NCBI GenBank assembly: GCA_963932465.1
Contig: OZ010787.1
Span: 14,434,926-14,498,925, forward strand
Direction: 5' to 3'
Source of the DNA: Maratus speciosus
Taxonomy: Eukaryota; Arthropoda; Arachnida; Araneae; Salticidae
Length of the DNA stretch: 64,000 nucleotides
Made by a program: the position numbers and the translations under genes. The notes beneath the pieces are model-generated. The model was given only the letters and a program-made list of their open reading frames with translations. It ran no database searches and was not told the origin of the DNA. Shown in pieces: positions 46,230 through 56,937 of this stretch. The first letter of the stretch is position 1. Each line of letters begins with the position of its first letter.

Positions 46230-46386
46230 ACTTGCTTTTTATCTTAATGGGTGCAACCTGCTAGTAGTTTAACTTGAAATCGAAATAAAACTTGGCGGCA
46301 TCGAGTTTTGTTCTTTTATTACGAATCTTTTAACACGAAAAAAAAATTAGGTTCCGCCAGTTTCGTGTTAAATGTATTTCACTGTA

Positions 46387-47820
46387 TATGCTATTTAGCA
46401 TTTTGTTTTCTGGGTAATTTAATTTTTGGAGTCTAAACGTATCGACAGCGTGTGAAACCGCGATGAAACGCTCAGGTTTTTACTGATTTCGTCGACATTT
46501 TCACCCATTTTATTTTGTAAAAAATATTTCTACAAGTCCGAAGGTTTCCAAATTTTTGTAGATGATGTAAATCTGGTATATTGAGATGCTCTAAAAAGAC
46601 TGTGCTAAAATATGGACGTTTAGTTACTTTTAGCGTAGAAAAAATATCGTCTTCGTGAGGCGGGAAGTGACCTGCGTTCGCCGGTATATTTGAAATGGTC
46701 ATATTTTTTCATGCACCATAGATTAGAAAAGGTCTCAGTTTTAAGAGCATATTTTTGGTTTATCGGTACCTCTAAAATTGTGCCCTGGAGAGGCGTTTCC
46801 ATAAGGGGGGGGGGGGGGGAGTTTTGGAGAAAAATAACCGTTTTTTAATTTTTTAAAGGGTTAACTCCGATATTTTTTTATTTGATTGCGGCACTTGAGA
46901 ATTAAGTCGTCTTTTAGAATATTTCTTTGGTTTTTAACTGTACTAAGCGGTTTGGCCGATAGAAGTTAATAAATAATGACAAAATACTCCCAAAATTCCT
47001 TCTTTCCGATCTGCATTTCCTCCCGATGCGGTCATATCACATGTGCGGGCGCTTTTTCCCTCTCGGAAGAACAGAGCTGAGTTTTTAATGAGAGTTCTTT
47101 GTAATTTTTAATTAATAACTCAGATAATTATTAGAAATTTAAAATTCCGAGTCTCAGGTGCACCAGAAGAGGCCTTGGACTAAATTTTCAGCCTCGTACG
47201 TGCCGTATATTTTGCTAGCCGTCGCAGACAGACAGACACGCACACAGACGGAGCGAAACTTTCTTTTATTAGTATAGATGTATCTCTATAAGTGAATTAT
47301 AAACAAAGATACAAAAATTTTAAAAATCCGTGAAGATACTGAAAATAAACTGTTTCATTTTCTTCGTCAGTACATTTTTTAAAGCAACACAGAGACCTGG
47401 ATGGAATAAAGTAATGATTGAATTTTTAGACAGGTAATTACATAAGCTACATGCTTTTATAAAGTTCAATTAAAAAAAATTAATATTCTATCTTTAATTA
47501 GCAACAAACCGTTAATTAACTCTAAAACTAACAAAACACGCCAAAAAACCGATAACACTACCGAGCGATTATATACTATTTTCTACATAATATCGATAAG
47601 TAATTCAAATTACAGAAATAGATTAATAACTGTAAACTGCGACTAGATGCTACGCAAACAGATCACGATAACAAAGTTTATTTTTCAGTTCTTTTTAAAT
47701 TGATCGTAGTGTAATAAAAGTGTATAGTTTTTCTATTGGATACTGATATGTAATTTAAGTTAAAATGATTAAAATAGTCGAATATGAATGGATGTTATTT
47801 AAGCATACGAAATAATAGGG
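46387..47820. repeat. Unclassified repeat with RTE-like 3' tail at 47.1-47.3 kb
   Basis: A G-run lies at 46806-46819. From about 47140 to 47285 the sequence has CGCAGACAGACAGACACGCA, CACAGACGGAGCGAAAC and CTTTTATTAGTATAGATG, the form of RTE-type non-LTR retrotransposon 3' ends in arthropods. No reverse transcriptase frame is found upstream, so it would be a 5'-truncated copy or a SINE using that tail. The rest is AT-rich. Confidence 0.45.
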
Positions 47821-48704
47821 TGTGAAGAATCCAATGGGATTCACAAAAAAAAGTCCCATGTATTTTCAAATAGAACTCTATGTAGGAAGAGCAATGTATA
47901 AGCATACCAGCTCAAAATATTTCTAAGTCTCAAGGTTCTGCAGGAAATGATAAAAAGCATCAATCCATCTAAACCAATCTTAAAGGTTGACTGAAAAGGA
48001 GAATGGCGTGAAAAGAATAGGAGTTATGGAATTCCTTTTAAGTAACAAGCTTGCCGATATTTTCCCAGGACAATTTAAAAATGAAACTAAATGGAAAATT
48101 TTCTCATGCTAGCAGAGAGGGTCTCTCTTGGCCAATGATATCGAAGTTTGTTAGTGATATCATTCAACCTAGGCTCTGAGTGGGCCGACAGATAGCCTTT
48201 GTTTTAGGAAGGTGAGTTTGAACGAACAGAGAAAAGAGAGAGATGCGTTTTTGAATCCCAAGGAGAGAGCTGCTCTCTGAGTTGGGAGTTGAGTTTTCGG
48301 ATAGATCCGAAGGGATAGAAGAACCTGCCGTTTCGGGCTGGGTGAGATTTCTCCAGTGGAAACCGCGAGATATTGTGTAGTTGACAACGGACTGATATAC
48401 ACCAGAAAACAGAGGCAGCTGTTTCTTACCAGACTATCGTGACAAGATTTTGGATTTGTATCGAGAAAGAAGCTAATAGAAATTGAATGTTAATCTTATA
48501 CACTGAACATTAAGTCTTTAATGAACATTGTCATCAGCTGAAAGTACCCAAAAATATAATGTAGTTGTAAATACAAGAAATTAATCAAGAAATATTCATT
48601 TATCTTATGCATTTAAATAAATTGTTTGATTTAATTATTACTTGGGCCTCCGCTTGACTGAAGTTCCACGCTACCACTTCCACATGTTAGTCGAAGGTTT
48701 TACA
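47821..48704 (+). repeat. Putative 5' LTR of a Ty3/gypsy-like element
   Basis: It starts TGTGAAGAATCC and ends TTTTACA, giving TG...CA termini, and is followed directly by a primer-binding-like TTGGTGGCAGAAGG. AATAAATTG near 48618 could be the polyadenylation signal. No 3' LTR is present in the window, so the 5' boundary rests only on the TG start and is provisional. The 77-codon minus frame inside is a shadow. Confidence 0.6.
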
Positions 48705-48706
48705 AC

Positions 48707-48722
48707 TTGGTGGCAGAAGGTG
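48707..48722 (+). promoter_or_regulatory. Putative tRNA primer-binding site
   Basis: TGGTGGCAGAAGG lies a few bases after the presumed LTR end. It begins with TGG, complementary to the CCA tail of tRNAs. I did not assign the tRNA. Confidence 0.55.
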
Positions 48723-48762
48723 GTATGCACAGCAAGGACTCTGAACATTAAAAGACTAGCTT

Positions 48763-49220
48763 AAGAGAAAGAGCTCCAGACACAAGACCGTGTGTAGAAA
48801 AAAAGCGACACCAGTATCGTGCCGGACAGTTCCTCTAAGAAAGAGCTCCAGAGGCAAGACCGTGTGCATAGGAAAACGACACCAGTATAGTGCCGGGCAG
48901 TTCCCCTAAGAAAGTGCTCCAGACGCAAGACCGTGTGTAGAAAAAAACGACACCAGCATCGTGCCGGACAGTTCCTCTAAGAAAGAGCTCCAGATGCAAG
49001 ACCGTGTGCATAGGAAAACGACACCAGTATAGTGCCGGACAGTTCCCCTAAGAAAGTGCCCCAGACGCAAGACTGTGCGTAGAGAAAAGTGACACCAGTA
49101 TCGTGCCGGGCCGTTCCCCAAAAAGGTGCTTTAGACGACATCCAGATGCAAGACTGTGTGCAGTGAAAGGAGACTACAGTGCAGTGCAGTGCCGTGCAGT
49201 ACAGTTCCCGAGAGAAAATG
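48763..49220 (+). repeat. Leader tandem repeat, 71-bp unit, about 6 copies
   Basis: GAGCTCCAGA/GTGCTCCAGA words occur at 48771, 48843, 48914, 48985, 49056 and 49126, a spacing of 70-72 bases. Each unit also has GCAAGACCGTGTG, CGACACCAGTAT and GTGCCGGACAGTTCC. The array lies between the primer-binding site and gag, in the untranslated leader. The antisense frames at 48906-49121 and 48977-49234 are produced by the array. Confidence 0.95.
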
Positions 49221-49487
49221 CCCCAGCAAAACAAAAGGTAAGCTCATGATTTTGAGTGGCTCTTAATTTATTAATTAATTGAAATGTTGATAAGAAATTA
49301 ATATTTTAAAGGAAAACTTTTGTTTTGAGGTAAATGAAAATTTTAAAATTGGTTAGTTAAAATAGAAAATTATTAACTTATTAATTAATTATAGTACAAG
49401 GAAGCTGATACCCTTTGTCATTGGCTTTAAATTTTGAAATTTTTTTTTAAATTAAGAATACAGAAAACTAAAATCGAACTAGATTCT

Positions 49488-49502
49488 TAAAAGAAAAAAA
49501 AA

Positions 49503-49534
<32 letters not shown>

Positions 49535-49981
49535 TTAGATGTCATGTAAGAAAAGTACCATTGTGAGGAAAGTTTGCTTGAAAAATATTTTAGAATCAAT
49601 TTGGATTATTTAATGATTGATTTTCCTAAATATATACTTATATTCAAAATAGAAAAAGCATATGAAAAGGTTGCAAGGAGTGTTCAATTCTGAGTAAAAT
49701 AGGGAAAATTGTTTACCTATAGCATTTGGAAATATTTTTTTTTATGTTCTATATTTTGTGTGTGTAGGGAATGTAAAAAGTGGAAAAATTATACTTTCTT
49801 TTCGAAACTAACACTAAAACGTAGAATGTCTGAAATTTATTATAGTATTGCTAATTTATTTATGTATATTGTGAATACGTTTGAAAACATTTTATAACGG
49901 TAGATAAGGTTAGAATATTCTCGGTGAAGTGTCAAATTCACATCTTCTGAGGTAGTTGCAAAAAAAAAAAAAAAAAAAAAA

Positions 49982-50016
<35 letters not shown>

Positions 50017-50025
50017 ATATATGAA
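49488..50025. repeat. Simple repeats in retroelement leader
   Basis: Poly-A at about 49491-49520 and an A-run followed by (AAAT)n at about 49960-50018. The region between has only short AT-rich frames. Confidence 0.85.
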
Positions 50026-50082
50026 GAGGGGAATCGTTAGGTTATCTTTGTAGTATCGGTAGGAATATAAAGTCGATAGATA

Positions 50083-50578
50083 ATGGCGAAAATAACGGCA
50101 TTGAAATATTGCCGAAAGGCTGATCTGCAAAATTTAGCAGAGGTATTAGGAGTTCAGATAGAAGAAAGTGACATAATCGCGACGATTATCCAAAAGATAG
50201 AGGATCGCGGACGATTATGATGCCGACTTTGCATTAACGCAAGTGGGATATATAGTGAAAGATGGGGAAGATCTACTTCTTTTAGAAAGAGAGAAAAAAG
50301 AAAAAGAAGAGAAAGAAAAAGAGAGAAATTTTCAATTAGAGCAATTAAAATTAACGCAAAATACAGGGAGGCGTAACTCGATTTCCAGTAACGGATCGGA
50401 AAGACCTAAATTAGCGCTAAAAACTATAATGCATCGTTTTGATCCAGAGCGTTCGGACATAACTCTATTTTTAAACTTGTTTGAACGACAGGCATTAAGG
50501 TCTGGGATAGAAAATGAGGATCTGGTCACGCATTTATTAGCTTTGTTACCCGTACAGATAGTACAGATAGTAGATTAA
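50083..50578 (+). pseudogene. gag, N-terminal part, frameshifted and truncated
   Basis: An ATG at 50083 opens a frame MAKITALKYCRKADLQNLAE, resembling the SAP-like start of arthropod Ty3/gypsy Gag proteins. It stops at 50218-50220; coding continues one frame over from about 50213. A single extra base near 50200-50208 explains the break. The second part has a Lys/Glu-rich coiled stretch (50290-50330), then FDPERSDITLFLNLFERQAL, a SCAN/capsid-like segment, ending at 50578 where a repeat element interrupts it. No nucleocapsid, protease or polymerase follows. Non-functional. Confidence 0.8.
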
Positions 50579-50579
50579 A

Positions 50580-51069
50580 CAAGTCAGAAATTGCACGTCA
50601 AACGTAGCAAATGAAGTGCGTTCGTACTATAACTAGTTTTATAAATATTCAGATCTTGGTGCAATAGCTGTTGCACTCTTATGTAAAAATGCATGAATAC
50701 AAATTTTATTATGATTATGCATATTAAATTCAGTAATACGGAAATAATAGGACTCCATCTTAAATAGGACGTAATCACCATGCAACCTAGAATCATTACC
50801 TATCATGGGATATCATTGAATTAATTACGCATGAAAGGTTTTAATAGAATGAAGAAAACTTTTATTAATTCTTTTTAAGTTTTGATTTGAGTTTCATAAA
50901 ATTTGAAATGACTCGACAAAATTCTGCCACGATTATATATGTATATTAAATTTCAAACCATTCGGTTGGGTAGTTTTGTGCTGTTATATCCGGGCAGACA
51001 GACAAATAGACAGACGGGTGGACCAGACGACGACTATAGGTGATATTTTATAAAATTAGGAACGCACCT
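50580..51069 (+). repeat. GGTGCGTTC-family repeat inserted in gag
   Basis: It starts ACAAGTCAGAAATTGCACG, then CAAACGTAGCAAATGAAG and GTGCGTTCGTACTATAAC, and ends GGAACGCACCTAC. The GACAGACAAATAGACAGACG block is at 50996. It terminates the gag frame. It matches the copies at 4711 and 19425 (minus). The minus frame across it is a shadow. Confidence 0.85.
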
Positions 51070-52244
51070 ACAAAATGTACAATTTAATATAATCAATAAT
51101 AACATATATATATATTAATATAAACAAAAATGAACTGTTTAATATAAACACAATATTTGCATAAGACTACACTGCAAATAGAGGCGTCTTAAATTTAGAC
51201 ACATGTGGGACTGAAAAAGAATTTTAGACACTTAAGTGCCTTAATCTGAAAATTAAGACATTATAGATGTCTTTATTTAAGATACATAAGTGTCTTACTA
51301 TGATCATGGTGTAAACGAACTGAGAATAGTGTCTAAAATATCCGCAAACGTCTTATTTTAAGATACTTCGTTGCTTCAAACGTGTCTTAATTTAAGACGT
51401 TTTGATTTTTCCGACGCAATAACCACCAGGTGGCACTCTCAGTTGCGCATGCGTTTTAGATGTCTTGCTTTCGAATTAGTGTACGTTGTAATTCAAACTG
51501 AAAGTTTGTTTTTATGTACGTGTGTATTTTAATTCGTTTTTTTGCGGAATGTGAAGTTCTATGATTTTAATTCGTATTTACTTTCTTTATTTATAAATTG
51601 AATCCATACATCTGACGTGTGTGCTTGACACCAAATGTCTCTTATAAGCTGTCGTTGATATAAGGGCGTGATAGACGCGGAAGTAAACAACACTTGAAGA
51701 TTACACCCGGGAACTCTACAAAGCGTGTGCAATGGACTTAGTGCTAATTTGTATAGTATCAATAATATTATGTTATTCGTCTTCGTCCTATCAAAGCTGG
51801 GAAGAAAAAAGAAACTTTTGTCTGGCGGGTTATATTTTGAGGATTAAACATTTTATTCTTTAAATATGGCTAGTCGGATATATTATGGGATTTTCTTCTA
51901 AAATGATGCAAGTCTTTCTCCCGCACTGTGGTAGTTTTTAAAATTCCAAATCGAGGAACTTTTCTTACCTCTTGCAAACAGTGATTGAAGTAAGTACCAT
52001 AATTTCTTTATAGTACTAAAATTTGTGTCTTTTATGATTTTATTTATTGTACTAAACAAAATCTTTGATGAAATTTAATTAGTTTTGAATCTGTTCGCCA
52101 AAAAATAAAAAAAAAACACTAATTCTAGAAGTATATATTTTTAAACTTATGATGTTGTCTTTTATTACAAATTATATATTCAATGGCAGTTTTTATTTTC
52201 AATGGCTAATTCTTATCTCTCAGTAAACGACGACCACAAGGAAA

Positions 52245-52624
52245 TAAAGAAAAAAAAGCTTTGAAAGATCACCTAATTCTTTGTACTTCCTGGCATAAAA
52301 CTGCAGATTAAAAAAAGATAAATAAAGTACATGAGACTTGTCTATTATGCAAAGCTGCCAGTGAAAATATACATATGTATTTGATTTGCAATCAACTCTA
52401 ATATTGATTTTTTTATTATTTTTGATTATTTTTATAAAGAAAAAAAGAGCTTTGAAAGATCACCTAATTCTTTCTACTTCCTGGCATAAGACCGCAGATT
52501 AAAAAAAGATAAATAAAGTACATGAGACTCGTCTATTATGTGAAGCTGCCAGTGAAAATATACATATGTATTTGATTTGCAATCAACTCTAATATTGATT
52601 TTTTGATTATTTCTAATAAAAAAA
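52245..52624 (+). repeat. 190-bp tandem duplication
   Basis: GCTTTGAAAGATCACCTAAT starts both units (52259 and 52449), followed by the same TACTTCCTGGCATAA, GATAAATAAAGTACATGAG and CAATCAACTCTAATATTG blocks. Divergence is low, so the duplication is fairly recent. Confidence 0.92.
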
Positions 52625-52759
52625 GTATTTTGAAATTTATAATGGGAAAAAGAAAAAGCTATAACTAGATTTTGCACTTAAAATAATTTTATTTATATGC
52701 ACTTATACGAAAAATACAAAAATGACAGTTAGATGCTGCTATATTAAGACGAAAGAAGT

Positions 52760-53370
52760 TTGGAAACAATAAGTTATTTTTTCTTCATGTTATTAATATA
52801 GAATATGTATTTATTTATTTTTATTGATAGTTGAATAGCTTTTGTGATTACCCTCTAATCTACATAAAAACTTGCCCATGTGGCAATATATAATTTTTTT
52901 TTTTAATCTAATTTTTAAATGATAAGGATTTTCATTTTTTTTCGGGGAGGGGGTGGGATTTTGTATGAAATTTTCGTAAAGCTGATATTTTAAATCTTGC
53001 ACTGATTATAATGAAAGTTTTAAACTTTTAGAGCAGGACAAGATTAAAAACGCAAATATATTTAATAAAATACCGAAGTAATTTTTTTCTTCTCAATGTT
53101 ATTAAAGTAGAATATTTATTTATATATTTATTCATAGTTAAATAGCTGTTGTGATTATCATCTGATATATATGTAAAATTTCCTATGTGGCAATATAAAT
53201 TTTTTTAAATCTAATTTTTAAATTATATAAATTTTCATTTTTTGGGAGGCGAGGGGGGGGGGGATTTTTGCAATTTTCGTACATCTGATATTTTAAATCT
53301 TTTTCGACATTCAACCGAGTATAATAAATAGTTTGAACTTTCAGAGTAAGACAAGATTATAAAAAATATA
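52760..53370 (+). repeat. About 315-bp direct repeat, two full and partial further units
   Basis: Units begin near 52770 and 53085 and share TAGAATATnTATTTATTTAT, CCCATGTGGCAATATA / CCTATGTGGCAATATA, a G-run, then CTGATATTTTAAATCTT. A partial third unit is at 53690-53790, and an inverted piece is at 53855-53940. They lie within the 3.0-kb element. Confidence 0.8.
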
Positions 53371-53374
53371 TATA

Positions 53375-53560
53375 TTTATCCGTGTACCTTAAAAGCCCTT
53401 AATAGCGGACACTTCAGGACCGCGGAATATGTTCTATAAACGGAAATGTCTGCTTTTCTGAGGTAAAAATATACAAATATGTATGTCTAGCGGATTAAAA
53501 AAAGTATTCGTAAAATAGAGGTGTCCGCTATTCGGGAATGTTCATTAACCTCCACAACGG
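53375..53560 (+). mobile_element. Tigger-type terminal fragment
   Basis: CCCTTAATAGCGGACACTTC, GGACCGCGGAATATGTTC and GTCTGCTTTTCTGAGG follow the form of the sub-terminal region of one group of pogo/Tigger elements; GGTGTCCGCTATTCGGG at 53519 is inverted to the first. Both ends are eroded. Confidence 0.45.
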
Positions 53561-54184
53561 GCATCTCAATTTAGATAACCATAATGCAGGGTTGCATTTT
53601 TTGAAAAAAAAAAAAAAAACTTCTTGTTTAAAGCATGGGCATACTGGGCCCCCGCCCCCCTACGATTGTAGTGCCCCCAAATTTGATATGCAATATTCGT
53701 AAAGCTTATATTTTAAATCTGTTTCGAAATTGTACTGATTATAATCAATATTTTGAACTTAAGTAAAATAAGATTACAAAAAAATGAATTAAAAAAATCT
53801 AATATTTAGATAAATATTTTTTGTTCTTACTTTAATCTTTTTCTACTCCTGCAGTTCAAGATATTGATTATAATCAGTACAATGTCTTAAAAGATTTAAA
53901 TTATCAGCTTAACGAAAATTGCATATCAAAATTGGGAGCACAAAAAAAAAAACAAAAAAAAAAACAGATTGTATGGGGGTGGAAGGGGCAGGACAACAGC
54001 CAAATATTTTTCCTGGATTCAAGGTGGTCAAACATGGCTACGTATGATGCTTACAAAAAAATGGATGCGATTCAGACGTTTGAAGTGTCTGAAAAAATTA
54101 AGACATTTTAAAATGTCTGAAAATTGAACACTCCGTTTCAGACACTTAAGTGTTTGAATTTCAGACGTTTTAATTTACAGTGTA

Positions 54185-54698
54185 TGGTTTTGTAGTTTGC
54201 ATATCTGTGCGCTATTATTGTGCATTTATGTTTATTAAAAGGCATAACGTAAGTGCTGAGATATTTTTTATGACCATTGTGTATATAAGAAACTAGTAAA
54301 ATAATCTTGAAGTCCAGCATATAACAGATGGTTTAAACAGTAAATGTTTAATTATTCGAAGATCGAAATACTTCAAACTAAAGTAATTCCGTCGAAGGTT
54401 ATGTGCAATACTGAAATAAGAAATAATTCCGTTTTCTCATCCGCATTCAATCTGTTACAAACCAACGTATAAAACTCATAGCGGTACGAATCGATGGGGG
54501 ATAATGTTTATTATTAATGGTGTGCATGGATTAGGATTTGGAGGCTATCTACATATTAAAATTCGAACTGGATTTTAAACTTTTATGACATACGCATTCA
54601 TATTCCACATTACTGTCAATCTCAGTTATTTTAAATGTAGGGCAAAAGTCCATTGCGCTCGGCGATTTTCAACACCAAGTTTCTTATGATATTAAATA
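54185..54698. other. Intergenic DNA
   Basis: No gene or repeat recognised; AT-rich with small random frames. Confidence 0.5.
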
Positions 54699-55556
54699 CA
54701 CTGGTGTCCAAAATTAAGGACCAGTCACAAAATGCTAATTTTCAAGAACGCGAATACACAAAAGGAAATAATATCATTCGAATAATTGCTATTTTTACAG
54801 CACAGCTAGTCCATATAACATCTCATTCATGTCACACATGGTCACAAGTGTCACAGTGACTACGGTGAAGCAAAAAAATAGGAAATTCTATACATCTCAT
54901 TATGAGTCTCAAATGACCACTCCACTGAGACGTCACTGTGACTGCTGCTTTGTGATGAGTCATCATGTGTCTCTACAATGTAGTTACATTGTGACTCTCA
55001 TGTGACTGTATTCTGTAGACTCAATTTCAAAGTCATCTTGAACGCTGCATTGTGATAAGTTACCAAATAATGTCACATTAAAATCACATGATGACTTTCA
55101 GGTGACAGAGAGACTACTGTGAAGTCACCATTGTGCTCTTTTGTGAAAAGTCACCATGTGACTATAATGTGATATTATTTGGTGGCTTATCATAATGCAA
55201 CGTTCATGATGACTTTGAAATTGAGTCTAAAAATGACAGTCACATGAGAGTCACAATGTAACTACATTGTAAAGTCACCTGGTGACTCGTCATAAAGCAT
55301 ACAGTCACATTGACGTCTCAGTGGAGTTACATATAGTGATCATTTGAGACTCATAATGGGACGTGTGGAATTTCCTATTTTTTGTTTCACCGTAGTGACT
55401 GTGACACTTGGGACCATGTGTGACATGAATGAGGTGCTATATGGACTAGCTGTGCTGTAGGGATAGTAATTATTTGAAATATATTATTTCCTTTTGAGTA
55501 TTCGCGTACTTGAAAAATGGCATTTTGTGACTGGTCCTTAATTTTGGACGCCAGTG
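54699..55556. mobile_element. Fold-back MITE, 858 bp, TA-flanked
   Basis: The ends are CACTGGTGTCCAAAATTAAG and its inverse CTTAATTTTGGACGCCAGTG, with TA on both sides. The arms are over 400 bases: GTCACACATGG, AAAAATAGGAAATTC and GAGTCTCAAATGA on the left reappear inverted on the right, with the centre near 55128. GTCAC/GTGAC words occur at high density. Ends of this type are found in Tc1/mariner-like elements. No coding capacity; the 68-codon frame is a shadow. Confidence 0.93.
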
Positions 55557-55699
55557 TATATAAAGTTAAAATTGATGTAACACATCGTTTTCTTCAACTC
55601 CTTAAATTCACATTACAGTAACAAGTTTTAAAATTTTTAAACACAAAACAGTATTCAAATTACTTAAAGGTGTTTTTTTATTTACAATACGATGTATTT

Positions 55700-55750
55700 A
55701 AAAAAACTAGTACTTTCGAGCATATCATGCTCATCATCAGGGTTTAAAAC
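55700..55750 (-). ncRNA. Hammerhead-ribozyme-like motif (minus)
   Basis: On the minus strand: CTGATGA (55740-55734), then a linker base, a perfect stem II GAGCA-TGATA-TGCTC (55732-55718), then GAAA (55717-55714) overlapping a self-complementary AGTACT (55714-55709). This is the conserved core of a hammerhead with a very short stem III, the form carried by Penelope-like retroelements. Stem I is imperfect (AAACC against GTTTT). Cleavage activity is not proven. Confidence 0.72.
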
Positions 55751-56146
55751 AATAAAAGTCAGAAGCCGAGTCCTTTATACCAGATGGGCTGATCCAAACT
55801 TCAATATGAAAAAGGGGGTGGGCTATGCTGTCGGACTGTTCCAAAGGTCTACAAAAGTGGGGGTGCCAGGTTATTCTCAGTACACTATACCAAATTTTTG
55901 GAATGATGTACGATAACGTATCGTTACAAATGTAATTAGCACGACGTAGAATTTCTGTTGACACCATAATTACTAATTTTTGGAAATTTGATAATTTCTT
56001 TATTATTTTAGCTTCTTTAAAATTAATCATAACTTCTTGCTCCTGGTTTAGTATAGAAATAGGTGTAAACTAAATCACTAGGTAATTCATATATATGTCA
56101 ATTATATGAATCGCCTTTAGACTTTTAAGCATTTCAAAATATTTAT

Positions 56147-56185
56147 CCTGAAGACGACTGCAGAAGCAGTTCGAAACGTCCATAT
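56147..56185 (+). ncRNA. Hammerhead-ribozyme-like motif (plus), degenerate
   Basis: CTGAAGA (56148-56154; the consensus is CTGATGA), a stem II region CGACTGC-AGAA-GCAGTTCG, then GAA-ACGT-C (56173-56180). GAAACGTC, with a palindromic ACGT stem III followed by C, is the classical Penelope-type hammerhead 3' core. The U-to-A change in the core and a C-C mismatch at the base of stem I suggest that it is inactive. Confidence 0.65.
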
Positions 56186-56755
56186 TGTACTTTATCGTTA
56201 ATTTTATTTGTACAAGTTTATATAAAAGTTCTTGTTTATGTGTACCATTGAGGAAGTTTATGTACTTTAACGTATAAATCTTATTTATTATATTTTGTGG
56301 TGCAATTGTCCTACATATGTTAATTCATTTTCGTCAAAAACTTTACCTACTATTAGGAACTCTTCTCGTATAAGAAGTTGCACCCTTAGGTTAAATTGTT
56401 TTAATCCAAAACAAATTACAGTATTCACTATTGTTCCATTATATTTTTTCAATATCAGCAATTTTATTTATTAAATCAGTCTATTATCTACTAAAAATAT
56501 TAATTTCCCAATCTTCACTCAATGGTACCCTAAAATTTCAAAGCAATATCAAAATAATAATAATAACAAATATTTTCAAGCAGAACAAGAATAATAATTT
56601 TATTAAAATTATTGAAAAATTCTATCGGGATGACGGAAGGAAGGAATGCCAAGAAATCATCGGAAAACGATGGATGTAATATCATAGGAATTAAATGTGG
56701 AAAAATATGGGAATGGTAAATTAAATAAATAAGAAAGGGAAACTAGTGAAAATAT

Positions 56756-56933
56756 GGATTCTTAGGTAAATAAAAACACGTGGTTGCGATAATAACGCGT
56801 TTCCATGTGGCAAGAGTTAATTACGACAAATCTGCATTAAAAATAAGGATTCATAGGTAAATAAAAACACGTCGAGATAATAACGCATTTCAGTGTGACA
56901 AGAGTTAAATGCGGTATATCTGGTTAAGGGGAC
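56756..56933 (+). repeat. 91-bp tandem duplication
   Basis: The units start at 56756 and 56847 and share GGATTCnTAGGTAAATAAAA, ACACGT, GATAATAACGC and CAAGAGTTAA. The second unit ends just before the TTAA-flanked palindrome. Confidence 0.88.
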
Positions 56934-56937
56934 AAGG

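Larger units (their letters stand above)
35878..46384 (+). mobile_element. Tigger shell enclosing a 10.5-kb nested stack
   Basis: The left end CAGTGAAATACGCTTAACAT and the right end, whose inverse reads CAGTGAAATACATTTAACAC, match, and TA lies on both sides (35876-35877, 46385-46386). Next to the left end is a Tigger C-terminal coding remnant. Between about 36475 and 46229 lie two Helentron-like elements, a three-level MITE nest and a split palindromic MITE. That the two ends belong to one original insertion is inference from matching TIRs and flanks. Confidence 0.65.
51180..54182. mobile_element. 3.0-kb TA-flanked element with GTCTTAA-rich ends
   Basis: The left end CACTGCAAATAGAGGCGTCT and the right end, whose inverse reads CACTGTAAATTAAAACGTCT, match; TA lies on both sides (51178-51179, 54183-54184). 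Both terminal regions are packed with GTCTTAAATTTAGACAC-like palindromic words: left 51190-51400, right 54080-54175. Inside are large direct repeats and a Tigger-like fragment, but no transposase. TA flanks suggest Tc1/mariner/pogo mobilisation. A GC-richer segment at 51410-51470 is unexplained. Confidence 0.75.
55559..56200. mobile_element. Penelope-like element fragment (terminal region)
   Basis: It holds the two hammerhead-like motifs in opposite orientation, about 440 bases apart. Between them are short frames but no reverse transcriptase or GIY-YIG sequence. I infer terminal (pLTR-type) fragments of one or two Penelope-like elements. Exact ends are not defined. Confidence 0.45.

Noticed and set aside
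47140..47285. Full RTE retrotransposon
   Set aside because: Only the 3' tail style is seen; no reverse transcriptase or endonuclease frame is present upstream.
48906..49234. 71- and 85-codon minus frames
   Set aside because: They are antisense readings of the 71-bp tandem repeat; their repeated residues follow the repeat period.
50243..50578. An independent 111-residue host protein
   Set aside because: It is the shifted continuation of the gag frame that begins at 50083 and is cut by a repeat at 50580.
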